From Phytophthora sp. 'mugwort' (lineage: Eukaryota > Oomycota > Peronosporomycetes > Peronosporales > Peronosporaceae): a stretch of DNA of 64,000 nucleotides. The DNA lies in NCBI GenBank assembly GCA_033558025.1, contig JAUCEF010000013.1, positions 117,001 through 181,000 of the forward strand, in the 5' to 3' direction. Made by a program: the position numbers and the translations under genes. The notes below the pieces were generated by a model that saw only the letters and a list, made by a program, of their open reading frames with translations, ran no database searches and was not told where the DNA came from. Below, piece by piece: positions 44,436 through 53,892 of the stretch; the stretch's first letter is position 1; every line of letters starts with the position of its first letter.

Positions 44436-46660
44436 GCCCCACCTGATGCTTCTCGCAGAGAGGCTCACAGTGATGCACTGGCATCACTCGCAATGAATCT
44501 CTATGTCTTTCGAACGCTACGCGGGGCAGTGGCTTCGTGAAGACGTCGGCAACGTTATCCGCGCTTGCTATCTTCTGCACTTCAATCTCGTGATTCTCTT
44601 GCTTCTTTCGAACAAAGTGCAGCTTTTTTATGTCTATGTGCTTCGTTCTTAAATGATAACTTTCTGGATTCTTGGACAACACTAACGCGCTAGCGTTATC
44701 CACAAAGACATTGTAGTATCAGGCCGCTTCTTCAGCAGTTCTTCACCCATCATCCTAAGATGAATAATTTCTTGCACTAGCATGCTCAGTGCTATACTCT
44801 GCCTCAGTGGTGTGCAAGGCCACAGATTTCTCAGCTTGGCTACACCACGACACGAGACTTTCACCAAGCATCGTCTCGTATCCTGTAACCGAATGTCGAT
44901 CAGGGTGACTTGCGAAATCTGCATCACTAAATGCAAACATCTTTAGTTGCAAGGGGCTGCATTCTTGGTTCCACCGCGCACTAGATCATAATCTTCTGTC
45001 TTCTTCAAATAGCGTAAAATTGTTTCCATTGCTCGCCAATGCTCTATTCCACGGTTGATCATGAATTGACTGCAAAGCAAATGTCAGGTCTCGTTCCGAG
45101 CATCAAGAACCAACTGCAAGCTCGATACAGCTTATTCCTCATCAGCTCAATCTCTTCGGGATCACTTGCACATAATACTGTTGACAGTATCAACTCAGGC
45201 TTACTTGAAATCGACGTACCATTGCATGTGCTCATTCCAAACCTTTCGAGTATCTGACCAGTGACTTCTTCTGTGAGATACTAATCTCCCTTTTGGTTCT
45301 GTCCCGCTGGATATCCCAGCCTAGGATGTAGTGGATTGAACCAAGTTCTTTCATTTTGAAACGAGCTCTAAGCATTTTCTTAAACTCGGTCCTGTTGCTC
45401 TTGTGGGCGCGAAAAGCATAAGATCGTCCACATAGATGGATATAAGCAGGGGCTCCACTAAAAACTTTGACTCCAACACACGCTTCTGACTTCAGAATCG
45501 TGAAGGCAATCTTTTCCAGCCACTCTATCAGCAAACGATTCCACACTCTCGGAGCTTGCTTTAGTCCGTAGAGCGATCTCCGAAGCTTGCACATATGGTC
45601 CTCTTTCCTGGAATCACGAAACCCTCAGGTTGGTCCATGAATACAACGGTGTCAAGCTTTCCATTCAAGAAGGCTGTTGTTACATCCATCTGGTCGATCT
45701 CCTAGTCCAGCACAGCAGCATATACGAGCAAGAAGCGTAACGTCTCAAATCGAACCACAGGCGCAAAAACTTCCAAGTAATCCAGGTCATATTCTTGCAA
45801 ATAGCCCTTTATCACTAAACGGGCCTTGTATCTTCCAATCGTTCCATCAGCGCGGTATTTGACGCGTAGCACCCATTTACTTAGTACTCCCATGCCGGGT
45901 GTACGTGGAACTAGTCCCCACGTCTGATTCTCCAGCAATGAGCTGTACTCGATCTGCGCTGCTTGTTTCCACTGCATAAACTGATCAGTTTTCATCGCTT
46001 CTTCAATGATGACTGATTCTTAAATCACCTTTGCTGAAAGGACAATTGCTTCAGAATGCCACTTTGCTATGACGTTCTTCACAAATCTTTTTCCGCTCGG
46101 TCCTCACCTGATTCCAACTCTTTTGCCAACATCACAAATTCGTTCATCCATCTAGGTGGTTTCTTCGATGTCCCCTTCTGGGGGGTCGTCGGAGATTCGA
46201 TTTCTGCTATCACATTCTCTTTTGGTCTTTCGGAATCCTCCACCTCAACTATGCCTCGTTTCCCTCTTTTGACCGTGCTATCTCTTCTCGCATCTATACG
46301 AGCTGCTGCATCATTGATTTCTTCAGGATACTTGAGCCAGTTGCCTGCTCCCCATGACTTTTGTGCTGTATATCTGTACAATCAACCTCATGCACTACAT
46401 ACCTGAGCTCTTGCTTCTGACGACCTTTGTCTTCATCGCACGCTTTGATGGTGGAGAGTCGTCAAAGCCTCTAGAGTACAGCGCCTCCAATAGCCCCACC
46501 TCCTCGAATAGCACCAGCACTTGGGCGCTTCGAGAGTACACTAGTGCTATGTTGATTTCTCTTTGTCTCGGGTCGACCCATGTTCTATTGTGCACATTGA
46601 TCAGGCAGACATTCCAAGCTTGCTTGGCCTTCTGTGCCATGACTTGTTGACATTGGTCTA
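44436..46660 (-). pseudogene. Copia RT and RNase H remnant
   Basis: RVT_2 starts at 45702-45995 (WKQAAQIEYSSLLENQTWGL, then VKYRADGTIGRYKARLVIKG). It continues as LYGLKQAPRVWNRLL at 45232-45594. The catalytic IYVDDLMLFA is encoded at about 45415-45437 in a shifted frame, with YVDD at 45423-45434. RNase H blocks at 44755-44952 include AFSDADFASHPDRHSVTGYE. The end of the domain (YHLRTKHIDIKKLHFVRKKQ) is at 44401-44703. Ser/Pro-rich linker pieces occupy 46079-46640. Confidence 0.8.
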
Positions 46661-46899
46661 GTTGTTGTTTTTAATCTCATTCTGATTGGTACCTGCCATG
46701 GTATCGGCTTGGTCCTCGACACCATGATGCGTACCGCACTCTTTGGAATTGCCTCCAGCAGCGTCTATCACTTTACCGGACTGGCCACCGGGAACGTGCT
46801 CTACGCTCGCTGCTTCATCACTAGTTTCCAAAGACAGCACATAATTATACAGACAACGACATACAAAGCCGGCATGACTGAATGGTATCCTCCATAGTG

Positions 46900-48450
46900 A
46901 ACTGCCTCAATGTCGAAAAAGACAATAAAACCCGGCAGAGTTTTGATTTGCCGATTATACTACTGTTTGAGCAAAACAAATTGATATTTTCCATGTGGTG
47001 TTGAAAAAACGTGCTATTTTTAGACCATTTCCTCCGGAGCCTAGGAATTGCTTTTTCAAAGCTGCGAATTACGGTTGTCTCAGCTAACTCGTCCCAAGCA
47101 GCAATTGTCGACTTAATGGCACGGATGCGCTTCTCTTTGGCAGTGCCTCCGGTAATCCCCCCGAAACTTAGACCGGATTTTCGACTTTAGTGACCCCATC
47201 ACGCCGACATCCAGTGGTTGACAAACCGCTATCGTATTAAATGGAAAAGGGACCACCGTAGCGTTTGGCTCCTTGGCAACGACCCGCTGACCCTCCTCAG
47301 AAACGTGGGAGTCAAAATTATCGAGAAGGAGGGCAGCGGGGCCGTCAATTTCGTATTTAAACAATTGCTTACATAAAATTACCAACCAACCGCGTCCATC
47401 CACACGTTCTCCTGCACGGTGTAGTAGTGACCAGGCGGGTAGTGGGGCAACTCCAGGCGTTCGATGTCCCCACCGAGCTTCCCTGGGATAACGAAGAGTA
47501 TCGGAAGTTTTTTCCTGTAACAACACAAACGAAGTAATTAGTCCAAAAACTATGATATAAAATCGACTTTATGGATGGCGAAATTTATTTAATATAAGTT
47601 TCGGCATCAATAAAACGTTTAAACGTATCATCACCGCGCATTGTAAGGACTGATTTCATTCTACCAGTGTGCTTCGTCATCTTAGCAATTCGAGCGGGAT
47701 CCTTGCGACCTTTGAGAGCCCAAACGCGAGACGGCGGCATGTCAAAATTGATTGCAGTTTCGTCGACATTGTAAATCTCTGTATGGCTCCATGTACTGTA
47801 CTCCTTCCAAAACTTTAGACAACACTCCGCTCGCTTCTCTAGCAGCTCTGCAGTCGGCATTTTGGCTTCTTTGGGATTTTGTGCCGAAAAGTCATAGCTT
47901 CACAACGCAAAACAAACTAAAGTCAATTAAACAATAAAATATTTTGTAAAAACGAAGTTTTCAGCATCAAAAAGGATTTTACCGCTTGCAGATACGCTGG
48001 CACATTCCCTCAACCGACAGCTCAGGGCTTTTGTGCTCCTTCATGTACCTCGCACACCGGTTCAGCTCCTGCAGCCACATGTAATCGATCATTGAATGCG
48101 TTGAAAGGGCCTAAATAGCATAAGGTATAACAATATAATTATATATGTTAGTAGTCCCTATTAGTTATCAATGTCAACATACCTTTTCTTCTCTGCGTGT
48201 ATCTTTCATGAACGTCACAAGGGCTGGGACACTAGGAAATATTTCCTTGCGTCCCTGCCCCTTGAACGTCGGCGATCGAGCATTGCCGCGAAAGGCGAGC
48301 AGGCGGTCAGCCTGCTTCCACCACCAGAAAATTGTCCCGCGTGGCCGCTGGAGCTGGCGCGCTGCTTCGTCGACTCCAACTTGGGCGGCGAGCTAGCGCG
48401 CCTCCGCGCTTTTCCTTTACCGTGTAGCGCCGCTGCTTTCGCGCCATTGA
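46900..48450 (-). mobile_element. Pogo/Tigger-type transposase with introns, nested in Copia
   Basis: The ATG at 48447-48445 opens MARKQRRYTVKEKR. A frame change then leads to VDEAARQLQRPRGTIFWWWK. Three introns splice in frame: 48182-48111, 47982-47898 and 47624-47515, all GT-AG. The resulting exons run ...DTRREEK|ALSTHSMIDYMWLQE..., ...QRICK|RYDFSAQNPK..., ...MRGDDT|KKLPILFVIPG. The catalytic Asp residues are in IYNVDETAINFD, LLLDNFDSHVSEEGQ and CQPLDVGVMG. After MDAVGW an in-frame TAA and a one-base shift break the protein, and a further shift occurs near 47150. It is a DDE_1 family transposase, decayed but the best-preserved one in the window. TIRs and the TA target were not resolved. Confidence 0.75.
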
Positions 48451-48619
48451 GGAAGTGCGCTTAGTTTTAGCTCAGCAAGCGGCGCATCTTACACCGTCCA
48501 CCCGATTTTGTTCTTGCTGGATTCGCTAAATAAATGAACATTCTCGCAAACTGATTCGCTAAAATTATTTTATATTTTGTATGGAGCCCCGGCTGTGCCT
48601 ATGCCTGTTGCCGGCTTTT

Positions 48620-49933
48620 TTAGTCTGCAGGCTTTATATGTCGTTGTCCGTAAAGATGGGCTATCGCTTCATGATGATCCATATTGGTTTCAAGAGTGAG
48701 TGGTTCAGCATCTCGCTCTTGCTGTAAGTCTCTCTTCCGCTGGCGTGCTAATACCTTGTCCTTCTTTGCTTGCTCAATGGTGGGCAATTGATGAAAATGA
48801 CTTTCGTCAAAGACAACCGTGTGGCTGTACACAAGCTTCAACGTCTCACAATCCAGAAGCTCATAGCCTTTGCGATTTCTTGGATATCCCACAATAATAA
48901 TCTTTCTTGCACGTCGCTCCAACTTCTTGCGCTTGTCCCCCTCAACAAACACGTAGGCTAGACCGCCAAACACACGAAGATGTTTCAGTGGTGGGCTATA
49001 ACCAAACCATTTATCGTAAGGAGACACACTCTGATTCGCTCTTGCTGGTAGCAAAATCATACAGTAAGCACTTGTCACTGCAACTTCTGCCCACATCTGC
49101 TTTGGCAGATTGCCATCGAACAATACACATCTCACTCGCTCAGCTATCGTTCGTACCATGCGCCCTGATACTCCATTGTGCTCAGGTGTTTTTTTCACCG
49201 TTAGCATACATTCCATACCGAGCTTTTTCTCACACTCATCTTTCAACTTCACGTACTCCTTCGCACTATCCATGTTGAGGCTCTTCAATCTCATTCCTTT
49301 CTGGCGATCAACATTCAACCGATATTCGTCAAAGATCCCATAGATCTCCGTTCGCTGGCGCATGACGAACACACTCACGAATCGACTCGCATCATCCACA
49401 AACACACAAAAGTAGCGGCAACCCGAGTACGAGGACGTTTGATACGGTCCCCAGATATCTGTGAGCTTTTTCACTGACTTGCCACTGTTTCTGGTCTGTA
49501 CTGATGCGGTCCTTGAACGACTTACGAGTAAGCTTGCTCTCAATACATGCTATACACTCCGTTCTGTCGTTCTGTCCAAAGGTTTGATACTTGTCAGACC
49601 AATCTGTTGCATACCTCCACGAAGAGTAACCTCAAACCCATTTCGGCCTGGATGGCCAAGCCGCTTGTGCCATAAGCGCATCTCACTTTGTTCACTTGAC
49701 ATAGCGGTAGCGCAAATAGCCGTAGGCCACTCTGTGCTGCTCGCACGCAATTCCATCGTGTACAGTTTGCTTTCTGGATCAAGCTTTGCGTGAGCGCCTT
49801 GGTCAGCACTGTTGCAAACTTCGGATTGTCGAAATGAACGGCCAAGTAGTCTTCTCCACGCATTGTCACTTGTACTCGAACAGAAAACAAGTTGAACTGA
49901 ATCGACAGAACGTAGTAAACATTTCGAAGCCAC
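48620..49933 (-). pseudogene. Copia GAG-pre-integrase and integrase remnant
   Basis: The GAG-pre-integrase zinc region has LWHKRLGHPGRNG (49550-49933), with CIACIESKLTRK in the next frame. The 307-codon integrase block (48620-49543) has the first Asp region, LTDIWGPYQTSSYSGCRYF. The second Asp region is LKSLNMDSAKEYVKL, with Asp-Ser-Ala where DNGGE is usual. The third motif, TPEHNGVSGRMVRTI, has Gly (codon at 49163-49165) where the catalytic Glu is expected. The C-terminal DKWFGYSPPLKHLRVFGGLA segment is intact. Even before the pogo insertion this integrase would not have been active. Confidence 0.8.
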
Positions 49934-50549
49934 ACTCGCTGCTCACCTTGGACTGTCATCAAGGTAATTCGCTTGTCTCCAATGCCCATGACATGCAACT
50001 TATGCTTACCTCCAACCTCCATTGCTGCTGAGATCGGACAATAGATCACAAGAGCAATGCTTCACGTATGTCATGTGTCGAGTGGCCGCTGAACTTAAGA
50101 TCCATTCATCATGTTCAGTCGTAGCCCCATAGCACCTCGCGTCGATCGCCATCAACGCTGACTCCGAACTTGATCATGAGCATTCATCTCTGGTTGCCAT
50201 GGCTCTTGCACCTTCATTTCCCTTTCGGTATTTTGCTGGGGTTCTGCGGGAATCTGGTCGTGCATTACCTCGTTAGCCCTTACTGCCACTTGAATCAGCA
50301 TCTCTACTTCATTTTCGATTGCCTTCTTGTGTTCGATCATCATCTCGTTTGCTTTGGGTCACGATCATCATCATGGAAGTCGCGACGGCTCCGACAAGGA
50401 AGTGGATGTCACCAACCGTGATCTTGCTTTTCCCTATAAATGCGGCAGTCACGAACGAAGTGACCACGCAGATAGCAATGGTGGCACTTATCATTACGAT
50501 TAGACTCACTAGAGCCTTGCTGTTGTCCACCACTACCTGATCCAGCTCG

Positions 50550-51190
50550 GAATGCACTTCTTGCTGCTATGCTGACTCACCAGGCTTTGCTTCTCTCCGA
50601 TGCTCTTCCAACTGCTCTTTTCTTTCTTTCTCCAAATACGAACCCTTAGCAGCTCCACTAACTTATCGAACGGCAGCTCTCCGCCAAGGAGTGAACCAAA
50701 TACGGACGCAAAATATTCTCGAACGTATCATTGAGCACCATCACTAAGATGTAAGGCTTTAGCGGCTCCTGGGTGGGTAGTCCATGTTCTCGAGCTTCTT
50801 GAAGCCTTTCTTCAGCTCCTCGATGAACACCAGTAGGTTCTTACCCTTCTTGTACTTCATGCTCATGACCGAGTGAAGCTGATATACTAGCCGCGCCCAC
50901 GAACATCTTCTTCAACTTTTTAACACACCAAGGGACATCGTCGCCTCTTCAACCATCTTGGAGAGCTCTGACGACAACGTCTCATTTTCTTCCTTCACGC
51001 AGAAGTCTTCCAGGCCTTTTGCATCAAGCTTGAGCTTCAGCCGCCGATACCAGCCGTCGAAGTCGCTGTTGTTGTCTACAAGCAACGGAACTGCAAAGCT
51101 CCGCGTATGTGCTCTCTTCTCCTCCATTCTGCTTGGCAGGATGCTTCGGTACGCAACGGGATCCTCTTCCGAGTCTTTGGGCTCAGAACA
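50550..51190 (-). pseudogene. Copia gag remnant and primer-binding site
   Basis: The gag frame includes VDNNSDFDGWYRRLKLKLDA and SELSKMVEEATMSLGVLKS (50912-51130). Later pieces extend to about 50150 (for example 50309-50557, with a Met/Thr/Val-rich segment). Immediately inside the 5' LTR the - strand reads GTTCTGAGCCC (51179-51189). This matches the tRNA-Met anticodon-arm primer site of the other Copia except for one base. Confidence 0.6.
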
Positions 51191-51359
51191 CTTGAGCGGT
51201 AGGGGGGCAAAAGACAATATGTTACTCCAGTTATCGTTCTATCTAGAAGGTTACGTATCCCTGGTTACACGTCTTGTTCATTAACACTTCTCGCTGTCGA
51301 AGAGCACCATCATTGTTACCGAGCGACGATCACTCTCTCTCTATCTCGCCCGCGCAAGT
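51190..51359 (-). repeat. Copia 5' LTR (element on - strand)
   Basis: This 170-base LTR is a direct copy of 44263-44435, with 5-base inverted ends ACTTG/CAAGT. It lies next to the tRNA-Met-type primer site. Confidence 0.75.
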
Positions 51360-51810
51360 GGCTGAATTGGTTGCTAGGATCCTTTCAGTGGACCACATTT
51401 CATTGAAAAGGTGCATGTTTGGCTGGTGCCATGAGAAGGACTCGTCTGCGGTTGTTTTGTGGCGGTAATTGGTTCAACAAGTGTACGACCAGATTTCATC
51501 TCTTCCAACGATACTAATTGACTCCATGACTGTTTTAGACTGCAGCGCTCTAGACGATTCTTGCTTTGTAATCGGTTAGTGGCGCGCTCACGCCGCTCGC
51601 GGTCATCAGTAGCGCGATCGCCACGATCTTCGTCTGCTTTGCCGAGGTGCGCACAAAGTCAAATCTTTCTTATTCCGCCCATGAGGTGACCTCTATTCCT
51701 GTTGTAGGACCCCTCTCCTTCCAGCACTCGCATCCGGGGCTGTACGCCTCACTGGTGCAAGGATGGTACACGGCCTCCATCCCGACTTGATTGTGCAGAT
51801 CGGCTAGAGG
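51360..51810 (+). pseudogene. Choline transporter-like pseudogene, C-terminal part
   Basis: Past the Copia insertion the + strand carries RLNWLLGSFQWTTFH near 51362. At about 51570-51650 it has LTPLAVISSAIATIFVCFAE, the conserved C-terminal CTL segment (usually AxATIFVCFAEDP). HPGLYASLVQGW lies near 51730-51765. Order, strand and family fit the block at 43278-44262, so both are likely halves of one gene split by the Copia. Several frame changes are present. Confidence 0.55.
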
Positions 51811-51971
51811 TCGCTTCAACGTGAAATGTAGCCATCTTTCTTCATACCTCCATCATTAATATTCACTCTCGGAGGTGCTGTTTGACCAGCATTTCCAAAC
51901 TGAAGTATCCACTATCGCAGGTGTTCTTTGACCTCCTTCATCGGTCGGTCACTGTATCCTCTGTTGACAGG
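51811..51971 (+). promoter_or_regulatory. CSN2 upstream region
   Basis: This is the short 5' flank of CSN2, between the transporter remnant and the start codon. TTCACTCT at 51862-51869 fits the oomycete initiator consensus YCAYTYY, with CATTTCC about 25 bases downstream. This is a weak match and no experimental start is known. Confidence 0.3.
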
Positions 51972-53721
51972 ATGTCCGGATCAGAGGAAGAGTATGATTT
52001 TGACTACAGCGATGAGGACGAGGACATGGAGGACGCGGATCTGCACGTACAGATCGAGAACGCCTACTACTCGGCCAAGCAGCTGCTGGAGGGGGAACCA
52101 CCGAGACGAGAGGAAGCTCTGGACGCCCTCGAGCAGGTGCTGGCGTTGCAGGGCGAGCCGACGGACTGGGGCTTCAAGGCGCTGAAGCGGACGGTGAAGC
52201 TGCTGTTTGAGCTGCAGCGTCACGACGAGGCCATGAGGAGATACGAGGAGCTGCTTGGCTATACGAAGACGGCAGTGACGCGCAACGTGGGGGAGAAAGG
52301 CATTAACAGCATCCTGGACTTTGTGTCGACTAGCAAGGCACGGCTACAATTAGGGCTTATCATTACAACTAGGGTTTTACAGACTGTGGACTGATTTTCT
52401 TCCCTTTGTTGTCGTTATTATTGTTGTTGTTTGGGTAGAGCTGGGAAATCCTACAGAGATTCTATGAGACGACGCTGGAGACACTCAAGGAGGCGAGCAA
52501 CGAGGTGCGAGGCGGGGGTGGAGACAAACGCATAACTGGGCCGAAACTGACGGTGCTGCTTTTATTCTGTGCTGCAGAGGCTCTGGTTCAAGACGAGCGT
52601 CAAGCTGGGCAACTTGCTGTTCGAGATTGGGGACTTTTCCAGGCTGAGCAAGGTGCGGGAAAAAGATCAAGAGCGAGATGGCTGAGATTGCTACCACTTT
52701 CTCTTTGACTGACGGTTGGTTCTTGCTTTCGTACAGATTATCAAGGAGCTGCTGGCGTCCTGCAGTGATGAGGATGCAGACGATGGCGTTAGGAAAAACT
52801 CACAGGCAAGCAAGTATTTTGTTATAGTCTGTTACGGGAGTTTTACTGACTTCTGGCTTGATGTCACAGTTGTTAGAAGTGCACGCCCTGCAGATCCAGA
52901 TGTATACAGCACAGAAGGATAACAAGAAGCTGGTGTCGATCTACGAGAAGGCATTGCGTATCAAGTCGGGCGTTGCACATCCGGTAAGTAAATTAAAAAA
53001 CACACACACAAAAAAAGATACGTATATGACCATTGTTTTTAACATTAGCGCTGCGTGGTCTGTATGATAGAAAATCATCGGTGTCATCCACGAATGCGGT
53101 GGCAAAATGTATATGATGCAACGCGAGTGGGACAAGGCTCGCAGTGACTTTTTCTCCGGGTTCAAGAGCTACGACGAAGCTGGCGAGCCAAGACGACTTC
53201 AATGTCTGAAATACTTGGTGCTGGCCAACATGCTGAGCGAGTCGCAGGTGAACGTGTTTGACTCGCAGGAGGCCAAACCGTACGAAAACGACAAAGAGAT
53301 TGTGGCCATGACAAAGTTGACGAACGCGTTCCTGCATGATGAAATCAAGACTTTTGAGCAGGTGTTGAACCGCAACCAGGAAGCCATTATGGACGACCCC
53401 TTTATCAAGCATTATATCGACAGTTTGCTGCGAACCATTCGCAGCAAGGTGCTGCTTAAGATTGTCAAACCTTATCGCACAATGGATACCCAGTACATTG
53501 CTCGCGAGCTGAATGGCATCCCGCTTTCCGAGGTGGAGTCCTTGTTGTCAGCCTTGATACTGGACAAGAAGATTGAGGCACGCATCGATCAGGTTCATCA
53601 TACGCTTGTGTTACTGGATCGCAAGCCCGAGAAGAAGTTCCAAACGTCCATCCAAAGTTGGTGTAACGCCCTGGAGAATTTCAATTCTCTCACCGTGGAC
53701 CGAATTGGTTCTGGCATGTAA
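51972..53721 (+). CDS. CSN2: COP9 signalosome complex subunit 2
   Basis: Six exons join to 446 codons, close to the animal and plant subunit length (about 440): 51972-52337, 52439-52504, 52578-52652, 52737-52805, 52870-52983 and 53071-53721. All junctions are phase 0. The product has the acidic N-terminus ([20 protein letters not shown]), then [20 protein letters not shown] and [15 protein letters not shown]. Next come [56 protein letters not shown] and a C-terminal PCI domain (about residues 300-415). CSN2 is the scaffold subunit that contacts cullin-RING ligases so that CSN5 can remove NEDD8. Introns 1 and 4 use GC donors (AAG|GCACGG and CAG|GCAAGC); the rest are GT-AG. The start at 51972 was chosen over an in-frame ATG at 51882 because the acidic start matches the family. 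It is convergent with the MFS gene. Confidence 0.92.
52338..52438 (+). other. CSN2 intron 1, GC-AG type
   Basis: The intron runs from GCACGG to GGGTAG. Splicing AAG to AGC restores [14 protein letters not shown], equal in length to the conserved family segment. No GT donor nearby gives an open frame, because the unspliced reading ends in a stop at 52392. Confidence 0.7.
52806..52869 (+). other. CSN2 intron 4, GC-AG type
   Basis: The donor CAG|GCAAGC fits the AG|GCAAGT consensus of GC-AG introns, and the acceptor is GATGTCACAG. Splicing gives [15 protein letters not shown]. The nearby GTATTT donor at 52814 would lead into a TAG after splicing. Confidence 0.7.
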
Positions 53722-53892
53722 AAAACCGACACTTTTGCCCAGTGAATCAACGTTTTGCTAACGATCTTTTTACATAAATTTCTGGTTATCATTCTTTGTA
53801 GCGGTGACCGATTAATTGTATGTGCATGTTGTATGATGTTCATGCGCTCGCCGCCTATCTTAAACCTGCGATTGGATCTGGAGCTGGAAAAC

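Larger units (their letters stand above)
44263..51359 (-). mobile_element. Ty1/Copia retrotransposon with nested pogo insertion
   Basis: The element reads right to left. LTRs of about 170 bases lie at 44263-44435 and 51190-51359, both ACTTGAGC...GCGCAAGT in + orientation. Flanks are GGGTG and GGCTG, a possible 5-base duplication with one mismatch. The order is gag (50550-51130), GAG-pre-integrase and integrase (48620-49933), RT (45232-46650) and RNase H (44440-44950), which is Copia order. The coding run is split at about 46900-48600 by a pogo-type DNA transposon. It sits between the two parts of the choline-transporter-like pseudogene. Confidence 0.8.

Noticed and set aside
44258..51364. Exact target duplication for the second Copia
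   Set aside because: The flanks are GGGTG and GGCTG, so the match has one mismatch and the LTR edges are uncertain; it is described only as possible.
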